Origin: CAMBRQ01 sp945870325
GTDB taxonomy: Bacteria; Bacillota; Clostridia; Lachnospirales; Lachnospiraceae
NCBI RefSeq assembly: GCF_050313795.1
Contig: NZ_JBNPMC010000021.1
Location: 1-58,536, forward strand
Length of the DNA stretch: 58,536 bases
Reading direction: 5' to 3'
The translations under genes and the position numbers were made by a program. Of this stretch, positions 21,990 through 30,539 are shown piece by piece (positions within the stretch are counted from its first letter, which is position 1; every line of letters begins with the position of its first letter). The notes under the pieces are model-generated. The model did no database searches. It saw only the letters and a program-made list of their open reading frames with translations, and was not told where the DNA came from.

Positions 21990-22271
21990 CTACTGAAAAC
22001 ACCCCTGCAGCACATTTTCTAATGCATTGGCACTGCTTGAATGGGAACGTTCCACACGAATATTGTAACGTTCTGCCTCTTTCAATGCACAATGTACCAT
22101 CTTATGCGCCACCGTTGAGGTAAACAGGATAATCAGATCCGGCTGGCCGATCTGCGTCTTCAAATTCCCCTGCATTCTGGTAAATACTTTTGCCTTGCAG
22201 TTGTGCTTTTTGCATATCTGTTTGTACTGCTGCTCCATCCGTTCATTTCCGCCTATAATTACAACACTCAT
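21990..22271 (-). CDS. DUF2325 domain protein
   Basis: A 93-residue protein that fills the DUF2325 pattern: MSVVIIGGNERMEQQYKQIC at the N-terminus, a central PDLIILFTSTVAHKMVHCAL and a C-terminal RSHSSSANALENVL. The fold resembles a small Rossmann-like domain. The family is uncharacterised but recurs next to iron uptake and flavodoxin genes. It is the last gene after DUF3793 and flavodoxin, 47 bases behind the latter, and so probably part of the iron-limitation response. RBS is AAAGGAACG. Confidence 0.85.
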   Translation of the reverse strand: MSVVIIGGNERMEQQYKQICKKHNCKAKVFTRMQGNLKTQIGQPDLIILFTSTVAHKMVHCALKEAERYNIRVERSHSSSANALENVLQGCFQ

Positions 22272-22318
22272 TGATTATCGTTCCTTTCTGCCTATGTATT
22301 GTGCCAGTTACTTACCGG

Positions 22319-22747
22319 TTATGCAGATGCCAGTTCTTTTCCCGCTGCCTTTAAGGCTTTTACTGCCTCGTCATCCGGCGCCTCGTTCGCGATGACTCCT
22401 GCATCACCAACCAGAACCGCTCCTGCATTCTTCATGCGCTCCTCCCAGTTGCGCATCCATTCTCCATCTCCCCATCCATATGATCCGAACAGAAGAATCT
22501 TCTTGCCGCTTACCTTCCCTTCCAGTTCCTGTACAAATGGCTCCATCTCACTGTCTTCCAGTTCTTCACATCCCATAGACGGGCATCCTAATGCAAATGC
22601 ATCCTCCGCTGCCAGTTCATCCACACTTGCAGATCCAACATTAAGCAGCTTCGCCTCAGCACCCGCCTCTTTGATTCCCTCTGCAACAGCATTCGCCATT
22701 GCTTCTGTGTTTCCTGTTCCACTCCAATATACTACGGATATACTCAT
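22319..22747 (-). CDS. Flavodoxin
   Basis: A 142-residue short-chain flavodoxin, an FMN electron carrier that replaces ferredoxin when iron is scarce. The phosphate-binding loop is YWSGTGNTEAMA (residues 6-17). FMN-stacking regions are GCPSMGCEELED and GSYGWGDGEWM. The ATG at 22747 has AGGAGAA at 6-7 bases; a longer frame upstream overlaps DUF3793 and is not used. The Fur box at the head of the operon fits the expected induction by iron starvation. Confidence 0.93.
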   Translation of the reverse strand: MSISVVYWSGTGNTEAMANAVAEGIKEAGAEAKLLNVGSASVDELAAEDAFALGCPSMGCEELEDSEMEPFVQELEGKVSGKKILLFGSYGWGDGEWMRNWEERMKNAGAVLVGDAGVIANEAPDDEAVKALKAAGKELASA

Positions 22748-22778
22748 GATATTTTCTCCTTTCATCTGTACGGCCAGA

Positions 22779-23375
22779 TTATGCCGCCTTATATGCAATA
22801 TCCTGCAGGGTCTTTCCCACAAGAAATTCATTCACTGCGCTGGTCTTCGCCTTATCATATGCCAGAAAAGTCATCTGCGCTTTTTCCGGATTGTTATACA
22901 CTTTCCAGTATCCGGTCAGCAAGCAGCCTTTTCCTCCCTGTTCGATAAAACATCTCACATCATCAATCGGATAGTCCAGAAATGCACCGATCTCATGTGG
23001 AAAACAGCCTTCATTACAGGAATATTGACAGACTCTTGCGGACAGCCGATTAAGTACCTGATCTACCGTACCGATCTCATATCCGTAATGCTCCAGGAAT
23101 TCTCTTACTTCCGCCTTATTAAGATATGCTGCGAATTCCTCTCTCCGATAGAAGAATACCAGGCTTCTGCCCTTATTCACCGTCAGAATCTTGTATTCAA
23201 TATCCGTATCTTTAAGGATCATCCCTAACTCCTTGCAATACCTCGTCTCAATATTTGTAATGCATGCTATCTTTATTCCCTTTAAGAATGGCGCACACTG
23301 AAGAATAATCTGAAATTGCAGGCGCTTTCTGATATCTTTATTCGAAAGCATATATGATACTACTTCTACCGGCAT
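22779..23375 (-). CDS. DUF3793 family protein
   Basis: A 198-residue protein matching the DUF3793 pattern: RLQFQIILQCAPFLKGIKIACITNI at the N-terminus, FFYRREEFAAYL in the middle, and FPHEIGAFLDYPIDDVRCFI followed by GCLLTGYWKVYNNPEKA. Several cysteines (for example in CQYSCNEGCFPHE) could bind iron or haem, but no known motif is complete. Function is unknown. It is the first gene of an operon with flavodoxin and DUF2325, with AAGGAGG 6 bases before the ATG and a Fur box upstream. Confidence 0.85.
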   Translation of the reverse strand: MPVEVVSYMLSNKDIRKRLQFQIILQCAPFLKGIKIACITNIETRYCKELGMILKDTDIEYKILTVNKGRSLVFFYRREEFAAYLNKAEVREFLEHYGYEIGTVDQVLNRLSARVCQYSCNEGCFPHEIGAFLDYPIDDVRCFIEQGGKGCLLTGYWKVYNNPEKAQMTFLAYDKAKTSAVNEFLVGKTLQDIAYKAA

Positions 23376-23409
23376 ATGTCCTCCTTAATTTAATCATTTA
23401 ATTTAATTT

Positions 23410-23463
23410 TGATTATGATTATCATTTGCATTTAATATATCATATACGATACCTCTTTGACAA
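23410..23463 (-). promoter_or_regulatory. Fur-controlled promoter of the flavodoxin operon
   Basis: TGATTATGATTATCA (23410-23424) matches the 7-1-7 Fur consensus at all but one position. On the minus strand TTGTCA (23458-23463), an 18-bp spacer and TATATT (23434-23439) form the promoter, with the Fur box covering roughly +3 to +17. Iron-bound Fur would block transcription. Confidence 0.8.
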
Positions 23464-23536
23464 GTATGTACTTGATAGCATTTTCTCAATTACAGGGAAT
23501 TATTACAAATCTTCTGTTTTTATCACATTCTTACCT

Positions 23537-23562
23537 AAAAAAAGAATGTGCAAAGCACATTC
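23537..23562 (-). terminator. Terminator of the MarR gene
   Basis: On the minus strand GAATGTGC / GCACATTC (loop of 3) is followed by seven T. Confidence 0.85.
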
Positions 23563-23576
23563 TCATCTTCCGAACC

Positions 23577-24008
23577 TTACGGCTCCGCTATATTATATAA
23601 TACTCGCTCCAGCATCTTCTCCAATGCCGCAACCTCTTTCTTATTCATCCCCAATGTCAGCCGCTTATCAATCTTCTTCCGGTCTGCCTCCATCCTTCTC
23701 TGGATATCATAGGCTTTCTCCGTCAGATAGATATTCTTACACCGCTTATCCTTATTACTGGGTACGGAAAGTATGAACCCCTTCTCATCCAGCCTCTTAA
23801 GAAGCCCTGTCACCGTCGGATTCTTAAGACTCAGCGCCTTCTCAATATCCCTCTGATTCACTTCCTCCTTACTGCTGTGAAACAGATAATCCAACACCGC
23901 ACACTGCGACGCAGTAATCCCAAGCGTCCTCAGACGATTATTAAACTCCTTCTCATAAATCGTATTAATCTGCTTAAACATGAACCCAACCGGCATCCGT
24001 TCCTTCAT
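23577..24008 (-). CDS. MarR family transcriptional regulator
   Basis: A 143-residue winged-helix regulator. SQCAVLDYLFHSSKEEVNQRDIEKAL and KNPTVTGLLKRLDEKGFILSVPSNKDKRCKNIYLTEKA form the DNA-binding helix and wing; the wing motif DKRCKNIYLT is highly typical. The ATG at 24008 is preferred to an upstream GTG at 24014 because AGGAGAGG is better spaced. It lies downstream of a MATE exporter gene on the same strand, after 140 bases holding an 18-bp perfect palindrome, its probable auto-operator. Control of the MATE gene is plausible but no such palindrome is seen at its promoter. Confidence 0.9.
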   Translation of the reverse strand: MKERMPVGFMFKQINTIYEKEFNNRLRTLGITASQCAVLDYLFHSSKEEVNQRDIEKALSLKNPTVTGLLKRLDEKGFILSVPSNKDKRCKNIYLTEKAYDIQRRMEADRKKIDKRLTLGMNKKEVAALEKMLERVLYNIAEP

Positions 24009-24051
24009 CCGCACCTCTCCTCACACATCATATCGCCAACAATGACTCTCA

Positions 24052-24069
24052 AATATAGCATGCTATATT
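24052..24069. promoter_or_regulatory. MarR operator, perfect 18-bp palindrome
   Basis: AATATAGCA-TGCTATATT lies 43 bases before the MarR start. A minus-strand TTGACA (24080-24085) is upstream, and TATATT of the palindrome falls in the -10 area, although the spacing to TTGACA is too long (22) for a standard promoter. Confidence 0.7.
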
Positions 24070-24153
24070 CATAGCCCTTTGTCAATAACAATCATCCATT
24101 TTCTCCACAATTACGATTCCTCTCATAACCGCGTCCACCGGCCAATCAACAGA

Positions 24154-25530
24154 TTACTCCTTCATCTTCCTAAGTTCCTTCACCGCATACCCAATCGCCA
24201 CTGCTGCCGCAGCCCCGTCAGCGATCGGTCCGGCATACATCACCCCGTCAATCCCCATAAAGACCGGGAAGATCAGAATCAATGGCAGCAAGAAGATAAT
24301 CTGTCTCGTCAGCGATACCACGATACCCAGCTTCGCCTTTCCAATCGAAGTAAAGAACCCTGAAGACATCGGCTGGATTCCATTTACGAACGTCATGAAC
24401 ATAAAGATACGGAAATACCTCTCTGCAAAACGGAAATATTCTTCGCTTCCGCTTCCAAAGATGCTAACCAGAGGTCTCGGGAAGAACTGGAAGCATAAAA
24501 AGAACAGGATACCTATCGTAAGAGATATCTGGAATGCCTTCAGATAAGTTTTCCGAACACGATCGTATTTGCCTGCTCCATAATTGAATCCCCAGATTGG
24601 CTGGCATCCTTGAGAGATTCCGATACAGATTGCCATAAATACCATATTTACTTTAGAAATGACTCCTACACATGCCAATGGAATGTCCGTTCCATAGATG
24701 GAAGACGCACCATAATATCTCAGCGTATTATTCATTGTAATCTGGACGATAGCCATAGCAATCTGATTAATACAGGATGCCATGCCGAGCGATGCGATTG
24801 CTTTTAGCAGCGCGGCTTTTGGTCTCAGCATATCTCTGTGCAGTTCTACATTACGGAATCTGAGGAAATACACGATCACCATAATTCCTGATATTACCTG
24901 GCCTATCACCGTAGCCCATGCAGCCCCTTGAATCCCCCAATGAAAGCCAAAGATGAATAATGGATCTAATATTGTATTGATGATTGCCCCTGTCAGCATA
25001 CAGGTCATAGAATATGTCGGGCTTCTGTCTGCCCGAATCATATGATTACCGCCTGTTGTCAGAATCAAAAACGGGATGCCGAATGCCGTAATCCCTGTAT
25101 AATCCTGAGCATAGGGAAGAACCTCAGGGGTAACTCCAAAAATATGCAGTAACGGGTCCAGGAATAGGACTACAATCCCTCCGATCACAAGTCCGCAGAT
25201 GACCAGCATAGCAAGACCCGTTCCAATAATTCTACTTGCCTTTTCATGATTACCCGCGCCTGATTCCAGATTAAAATTCGATGCACTTCCAATCCCAAGG
25301 AACAAGGCTGTCGCCGTACAGATAATCGATACCGGAAACGCTATATTCGTAGCAGCATTCCCCAGTATACCGACACCCTGTCCGATAAATATCTGATCCA
25401 CAATATTATAAAGTGAACTCACCAGCATACTGATGATTGCAGGGATGGCGAATTTCGCAATTAATTTTCCAATCCGTTCTGTCGCAAGCGGATTCATCTG
25501 TTCTGTATTCTCATTCATTCTCTCACTCAT
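24154..25530 (-). CDS. MATE family efflux transporter
   Basis: A 458-residue inner-membrane protein with 12 predicted helices in two pseudo-symmetric halves. It starts with KFAIPAIISMLVSSLYNIVDQIFIGQGVG, the standard entry of MATE proteins with VDQIFIG in the first cavity, and the second half includes GCQPIWGFNYGAGKYDRVR. MATE carriers export cationic drugs or metabolites with Na+ or H+. This sequence belongs to the DinF/NorM-like bacterial branch common in gut Firmicutes. It precedes the MarR gene and follows the hom terminator. The substrate is not inferable. Confidence 0.92.
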   Translation of the reverse strand: MSERMNENTEQMNPLATERIGKLIAKFAIPAIISMLVSSLYNIVDQIFIGQGVGILGNAATNIAFPVSIICTATALFLGIGSASNFNLESGAGNHEKASRIIGTGLAMLVICGLVIGGIVVLFLDPLLHIFGVTPEVLPYAQDYTGITAFGIPFLILTTGGNHMIRADRSPTYSMTCMLTGAIINTILDPLFIFGFHWGIQGAAWATVIGQVISGIMVIVYFLRFRNVELHRDMLRPKAALLKAIASLGMASCINQIAMAIVQITMNNTLRYYGASSIYGTDIPLACVGVISKVNMVFMAICIGISQGCQPIWGFNYGAGKYDRVRKTYLKAFQISLTIGILFFLCFQFFPRPLVSIFGSGSEEYFRFAERYFRIFMFMTFVNGIQPMSSGFFTSIGKAKLGIVVSLTRQIIFLLPLILIFPVFMGIDGVMYAGPIADGAAAAVAIGYAVKELRKMKE

Positions 25531-25550
25531 ATAATTTCACCCTATTTTAA

Positions 25551-25583
25551 GAGCAAGCAGATTATTGTGACATCTGCTTGCTC
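25551..25583 (-). terminator. Terminator of hom
   Basis: A perfect 12-bp stem GAGCAAGCAGAT / ATCTGCTTGCTC followed on the minus strand by TTAAAATAG; the T-tract is weak. Confidence 0.6.
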
Positions 25584-25610
25584 CATACATTTATAACATA
25601 CCAATCTCCA

Positions 25611-26897
25611 TTAATACTCGCGTATCACGCTGCTAATCTCCCGTGTCGTCTCCATATCCTTCAGATGCTCAAGCGCATCCTCCATATGATATTCCTTCAC
25701 CGCATCCGTAACAATTACAAGTTCCGCAACGCCATCTGTGATGATCTTCTGGATTACCTTAGAAATACTTACCTTATGTACGCCAAATACACTTGCAATC
25801 GCTGCCAGTACCCCCGGCTTATTGTCCACCTGCATACGAAGGAAGAACTTATTCTTTACATCCTTGAATTCCTTTACCTTTGTATTCCTATAGCAGGTAC
25901 AGCTGATTCTTCCCGTGCAGTGATACTGGATATCTCTCACCACATCGATCACATCTCCCATGACCGCGCTTGCCGTCGGGAATTCCCCCGCTCCACGTCC
26001 ATAGAACATCACGTCATCCACTGCGTCTCCATGCACGAACACAGCGTTAAATGACTCTCTTACAGATGCCAGCGGATGTTCCTTCGGAAGAATCATCGGA
26101 TGCACTGCCACCTCGATTCCTCCCTCCGTATTATGTGCCACTCCCAACAACTTGATGACACTGCCGAATTCCTTCGCATAAGCAATATCTCTTGCAGATA
26201 TCTTCGTAATGCCTTCCGTATATACATCAGAAAATGTTACTCTGGAATGGAATGCGATAGATGCCATGATCGCAACCTTTCTTCCTGCATCCAGTCCTTC
26301 AATATCAGCAGTCGGGTCTGCCTCCGCATATCCAAGAACCGTCGCCTTATCCAGCGCCTCCTGGAAATCCATTCCCTCTTCAAACATCTTGGTCAGAATA
26401 TAGTTGGTAGTTCCATTGACAATCCCGATCACTTCATCCATCTCATTGGCCGCCAGACACTGCTTAAGCGGACGTATGATCGGAATGCCGCCTGCCACAG
26501 CCGCTTCGAATAAGAAATCCACACCATTCTTCTCTGCTGCATCCAGAAGTTCTCTTCCGTATTCTGCTACCAGATCCTTATTGGCAGTTACTACATTCTT
26601 TCCAGCATTCAGCGCTTCCAGGATCATGGTCTTAGCAGGCTCGATTCCTCCCATCACTTCAACGACAATCTCAATCTCATCATTCTGAATGATATCTTCC
26701 CATTTATCTGTCAAGAGAGACGCATCTACGCCTTCTCTTGGTTTATTCATATTGTGTACCAGAATCTTTTCAATCTGAAGCCCGGCTCCAGTCTTATCTG
26801 TCATCTCATCTTTCTGGCGTTCTATTAGTTTGTATACGCCGCTTCCTACGGTTCCAAGTCCCAGCAGGCCGACTTTTATGATTCTCTGTTTTTCCAT
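25611..26897 (-). CDS. hom: Homoserine dehydrogenase
   Basis: A 428-residue enzyme reducing aspartate semialdehyde to homoserine for threonine and methionine synthesis. The NAD(P) fold begins VGLLGLGTVGSGVYKLI. The substrate region includes GIVNGTTNYILTKM and GYAEADPTADIEGLDAGRKVAIMAS, the family signature, with the catalytic lysine in the latter. Residues 350-428 are a C-terminal ACT domain (FFLRMQVDNKPGVLAAIASVFG) for threonine feedback. It is monocistronic here with its own promoter and terminator. Confidence 0.95.
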   Translation of the reverse strand: MEKQRIIKVGLLGLGTVGSGVYKLIERQKDEMTDKTGAGLQIEKILVHNMNKPREGVDASLLTDKWEDIIQNDEIEIVVEVMGGIEPAKTMILEALNAGKNVVTANKDLVAEYGRELLDAAEKNGVDFLFEAAVAGGIPIIRPLKQCLAANEMDEVIGIVNGTTNYILTKMFEEGMDFQEALDKATVLGYAEADPTADIEGLDAGRKVAIMASIAFHSRVTFSDVYTEGITKISARDIAYAKEFGSVIKLLGVAHNTEGGIEVAVHPMILPKEHPLASVRESFNAVFVHGDAVDDVMFYGRGAGEFPTASAVMGDVIDVVRDIQYHCTGRISCTCYRNTKVKEFKDVKNKFFLRMQVDNKPGVLAAIASVFGVHKVSISKVIQKIITDGVAELVIVTDAVKEYHMEDALEHLKDMETTREISSVIREY

Positions 26898-26955
26898 CTT
26901 CCCACATCCTTTGTTTTCTTTATATGTAGTATTCTCTTTATACTTATACTGATTT

Positions 26956-26985
26956 AGTATAACATAGTAATACTTTGTTTTTCAA
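26956..26985 (-). promoter_or_regulatory. Promoter of hom
   Basis: On the minus strand TTGAAA (26980-26985), an 18-bp spacer and TATACT (26956-26961). Confidence 0.6.
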
Positions 26986-27074
26986 ATTCTTTTACATACT
27001 GCTTTTACAAACGGTCCTAAAACTCGCGGATTATTTGTGGCAGAACATTTTTTCAATTTTTTCAAAAAAAGTTG

Positions 27075-27103
27075 TTGACAGATTCGAATTCCTGTAGTAT
27101 ATT
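27075..27103 (+). promoter_or_regulatory. Promoter of tRNA-Gly
   Basis: TTGACA (27075-27080), a 17-bp spacer and TATATT (27098-27103), about 35 bases before the mature tRNA. Confidence 0.8.
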
Positions 27104-27137
27104 ATATATTGTTCTGAGGAACACAAAAGAAAAAGAT

Positions 27138-27210
27138 GCGACAGTGGCTCAGTTGGTAGAGTACGACCTTGCCAAGGTCGGGGTCGCGGGTTCGAACCCC
27201 GTCTGTCGCT
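27138..27210 (+). tRNA. tRNA-Gly (anticodon GCC)
   Basis: A 73-nt cloverleaf: acceptor GCGACAG/CTGTCGC, D-arm with AGTTGGTAGA, anticodon arm CGACC-TTGCCAA-GGTCG with GCC, and T-arm GCGGG-TTCGAAC-CCCGT. The discriminator base is T and CCA is not encoded. It is a single tRNA with its own promoter and terminator on the plus strand. Confidence 0.95.
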
Positions 27211-27216
27211 CTAAAA

Positions 27217-27245
27217 AAGAATTGCTGAAAGGCAGTTCTTTTTTT
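27217..27245 (+). terminator. Terminator of tRNA-Gly
   Basis: AAGAATTGC / GCAGTTCTT (one G-T pair) followed by a T-run, starting 7 bases after the tRNA. Confidence 0.8.
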
Positions 27246-27300
27246 CTATTATATTCCAAAAGCAACTAGATTCAGTTAAAATAAGACAAATTCTTATAAG

Positions 27301-27360
27301 AAAAACACCTTTTCATTTATTGTACCCGTACATTGGATACACGAAATGAAGAGGTGTTTT
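27301..27360 (-). terminator. Terminator after aspS
   Basis: On the minus strand a long imperfect stem, AAAACACCTCTTCATTT with AAATGAAAAGGTGTTTTT, is followed by a short T-run. It closes the recJ-to-aspS block. Confidence 0.75.
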
Positions 27361-27386
27361 CATAAACAATATATTAGGGATTCTCC

Positions 27387-29177
27387 CTATTTCTCTTCTT
27401 CTACAACCGCAATCCCCAGTTCATCCAACTGTTTCTGATCAACCCTTGTCGGTGCCTCTGTCATCAAGTCTGATGCATCCTTCACCTTCGGGAATGCGAT
27501 CACGTCACGAATACTATCCTCTTTTGCCATCAACATTACCAGTCTGTCCAGACCGTAAGCCAGTCCAGCGTGAGGAGGTACTCCATACTTGAACGCAGTT
27601 AACAGGAAGCCGAACTGCTCCTGTGCCTGCTCTGGAGTGAAGCCAAGCACCTCGAACATCTTGCTCTGAATCTCCGGATTAAAGATTCTGACACTTCCGC
27701 CGCCAATCTCATTTCCATTCAATACGATGTCGTATGCTTTCGCACGTACTCTTCCCGGGTCACTGTCGATATACTGCAGGTCTTCTTCCATCGGCATGGT
27801 AAACGGATGGTGCATTGCCGTATAACGGTTCTGCTCCTCGTTCCACTCTAACAGCGGGAATTCTGTTACCCACAGGAACTTGTACTCGCTCTTGTCAAGC
27901 AGTTCCATCTGACGGGCAAGTTCCAGACGGAGCGCGCCTAATACATCCCATACCACCTTGTTCTTATCAGCAGCAAAGAGTAACAGATCTCCGTTCTCTC
28001 CACCCATAGCCGTAATCAATGCAGCCATCTCTTCCTCCGTCATGAATTTTGCGAAAGAAGATTTGACCGCTCCATCCTCCTGGATTGCGATATAGGCAAG
28101 TCCTTTTGCGCCGTAATCCTTTGCAAAGGACACCAGTTTGTCGATCTTCTTACGCGGCATACTGCCCTGTCCTTTTGCATTAATACCACGAACAGAACCG
28201 CCGTTCTCGATCGCACCTTTGAATACTACGAATTCGCAGTCTTTTACCACTTCTGTCACGTCATTTAATTCCATTCCGAAACGAACATCCGGTTTGTCAG
28301 AACCATAGCGGTCCATCGCTTCCTGCCAGGTCATTCTCGGAATTGGAAGGGATACTTCTACTCCCAGTACTTCTTTGAATAGTTTTGCAAGTAATCTTTC
28401 ATTTACATCGATAACATCATCCACATCTACGAAGGATAACTCCATATCAATCTGGGTGAATTCCGGCTGACGGTCTGCACGCAAGTCCTCATCACGGAAA
28501 CATTTTGCAATCTGGAAATAACGGTCATATCCGGAGCACATCAGCAACTGTTTGAACAGCTGCGGTGACTGAGGAAGTGCATAAAAATGTCCCTGATGGA
28601 TACGGCTTGGTACCAGATAATCTCTTGCTCCCTCCGGCGTGCTTCCAATCAGAATCGGTGTCTCAATCTCAAGGAATCCCTCTTCTGCAAGGAACTGGCG
28701 GGTCAGTGTAGCCACCTTGCTTCGCATCATCATATTACGCTGAAGATCCGGTCTTCTAAGATCCAGATATCTGTATTTCAGGCGAACTTCTTCTTTCGTC
28801 TTAGAGTTCTCCTCGATCGGGAACGGAGGTGTCTCAGATTCAGATAAAATTCTAAGCTGTTCTGGGATAATCTCAATCTCTCCTGTTGCCAGATTCTCAT
28901 TCACAGCACCAGAACGCTTTTCCACCTTTCCTACGATTGCTACAACATATTCAGAACGAAGTCTTGCCGCTTTCTCAATTAACGCTGCATCTGATTTTCC
29001 TTCCTCGAATACGGCCTGGATGATTCCGGAACGGTCTCTTACATCCACGAATACCAGACCGCCTTTGTTACGGTTCTTCTGTACCCAGCCCATGATTGTC
29101 ACTGTCTCGCCTACATTGGCACTGGATAATTCTCCACATCTGTGGGTTCTCTTTAATCCCTGCATTGACTCAGCCAT
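27387..29177 (-). CDS. aspS: Aspartyl-tRNA synthetase
   Basis: A 596-residue class IIb synthetase. The N-terminal OB-fold anticodon-binding domain (about 15-105) contains VTIMGWVQKNRNKGGLVFVDVRDR. Motif 2 is FRDEDLRADRQPEFTQIDME, motif 3 is GLAYGLDRLVMLM, and an inserted GAD domain lies at about 295-415, as in bacterial AspRS. No sign of asparagine-specific loss is obvious, so the enzyme may be discriminating or non-discriminating; that cannot be told from sequence reading. It is the last gene of the recJ-aspS block, paired with hisS as in most Firmicutes. Confidence 0.96.
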   Translation of the reverse strand: MAESMQGLKRTHRCGELSSANVGETVTIMGWVQKNRNKGGLVFVDVRDRSGIIQAVFEEGKSDAALIEKAARLRSEYVVAIVGKVEKRSGAVNENLATGEIEIIPEQLRILSESETPPFPIEENSKTKEEVRLKYRYLDLRRPDLQRNMMMRSKVATLTRQFLAEEGFLEIETPILIGSTPEGARDYLVPSRIHQGHFYALPQSPQLFKQLLMCSGYDRYFQIAKCFRDEDLRADRQPEFTQIDMELSFVDVDDVIDVNERLLAKLFKEVLGVEVSLPIPRMTWQEAMDRYGSDKPDVRFGMELNDVTEVVKDCEFVVFKGAIENGGSVRGINAKGQGSMPRKKIDKLVSFAKDYGAKGLAYIAIQEDGAVKSSFAKFMTEEEMAALITAMGGENGDLLLFAADKNKVVWDVLGALRLELARQMELLDKSEYKFLWVTEFPLLEWNEEQNRYTAMHHPFTMPMEEDLQYIDSDPGRVRAKAYDIVLNGNEIGGGSVRIFNPEIQSKMFEVLGFTPEQAQEQFGFLLTAFKYGVPPHAGLAYGLDRLVMLMAKEDSIRDVIAFPKVKDASDLMTEAPTRVDQKQLDELGIAVVEEEK

Positions 29178-29273
29178 GTCATTCTATCTCCTTTTCTGAT
29201 TTTATATTCTTACACCATTCTTATGAATCAGCCTGCCTCTTTCTTGCAGGCTGCCACAATCATACAATAACTC

Positions 29274-30539
29274 TTACAGTTTATCTACAGAATCTGCATA
29301 GCAGTCAGTAATCTCCTCATACCCCTCTGTCATCAACTGTTCCTTCTGAAACTTCTTATTCTTCTTCATGTTGACGATCAGCACCTGCTTGCCTGCTTCT
29401 CTGTCTGCTTTTGCAAGAGCCAATACCTTCAGCATGCCTTCTTTTGGCATGTTCTTTTCTAACAGATATGCCTTCTTACTTCCTTTGCTTGGCACTTCAT
29501 ATCCATTCTCCAGAAGCAGCATAACGATTCTCTCAAATCCAATCGAGAAACCACATGCCGGAGTATCCTGTCCGGTGAATTTGCCGATCATCTTATCATA
29601 ACGTCCGCCGCCTGCAACAGAACCGCCAAAATCATCCATCGTCACTTCGAATATTGTTCCGGTATAATAAGACTGTCCCCGTACCAGCGTTGGATCGAAT
29701 TTAATATTGAACTCACATTCCTTTGCAGCCTCTACGCTGGAGATGATCATCTCCATGCCATCCGCCGTCTGGTCTGCCAGATAATCTCCGAGTTTCTCTT
29801 TCAGATAACGGATTCCTTCCGCATTCGGAGCCACTTCTTCGAAAAGTTTTAGATAGGTGTCTACATTTTCTTTCGTATATCCCATCTCCTGCAGTTCGGC
29901 CGCTACGCCTTCTGCTCCGATCTTATCCATCTTATCCAGGATAATGAACACCTCATCATAGTCTTCTTCTTTGAAACCGCTGTATGCCGCCATTGCCTTT
30001 AAGATATTGCGGTCGTTGATACATACGGTAAAATTCTTAAAATTCAATTTGCCAAGCATGGCTGTCGTTGCCAGGATCAGTTCGATCTCTGCCAGATTGC
30101 CAGACTCTCCTAAAATATCGATATCGCACTGCATGAACTGACGAAAACGTCCTTTCTGCGGACGGTCTGCACGCCATACATTGCCAATCTGCAATGCTTT
30201 AAAAGGCGCCGGCAATTCATTGGAGTGGTTCGCATAATATCTTGCAAGAGGTACAGTCAGGTCATAGCGAAGTCCTCCGTCTACCAGATCGTTCTCTTCT
30301 TTTGCTGTATCGATCTTCAACTTCTCTCCGCGCTTTAGAATCTTAAATATCAACTTCTCATTATCTCCGCCTTGCTTACTGCACAGGTTCTCAATATGCT
30401 CCACGCAGGGGGTCTCCATAGAGGAGAAGCCATATGTCTTGTAGGTATCTTTAATCAACTGGATCACGTAATCCCGAATCTCCATCTCCTTAGGGAGCAT
30501 GTCCTTCATTCCGGTAACCGGTTTCTTTTTTAACGCCAT
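29274..30539 (-). CDS. hisS: Histidyl-tRNA synthetase
   Basis: A 421-residue class IIa synthetase. Motif 1 is seen in YKTYGFSSMETPCVEH, motif 2 in QIGNVWRADRPQKGRFRQFMQCDID, and the histidine-A motif in LVRGQSYYTGTIFE followed by AGGGRYDKMIG. The C-terminal anticodon domain begins near residue 330. The ATG at 30539 is chosen because GGAG lies 8 bases upstream, whereas an ATG two codons earlier is only two bases from it. The start lies inside the end of hemZ, so the genes are translationally coupled. Confidence 0.95.
   Translation of the reverse strand: MALKKKPVTGMKDMLPKEMEIRDYVIQLIKDTYKTYGFSSMETPCVEHIENLCSKQGGDNEKLIFKILKRGEKLKIDTAKEENDLVDGGLRYDLTVPLARYYANHSNELPAPFKALQIGNVWRADRPQKGRFRQFMQCDIDILGESGNLAEIELILATTAMLGKLNFKNFTVCINDRNILKAMAAYSGFKEEDYDEVFIILDKMDKIGAEGVAAELQEMGYTKENVDTYLKLFEEVAPNAEGIRYLKEKLGDYLADQTADGMEMIISSVEAAKECEFNIKFDPTLVRGQSYYTGTIFEVTMDDFGGSVAGGGRYDKMIGKFTGQDTPACGFSIGFERIVMLLLENGYEVPSKGSKKAYLLEKNMPKEGMLKVLALAKADREAGKQVLIVNMKKNKKFQKEQLMTEGYEEITDCYADSVDKL

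Noticed and set aside
27010..27137. Possible second tRNA or leader before tRNA-Gly
   Set aside because: Only promoter elements and an AT-rich stretch are present; no second cloverleaf can be drawn.
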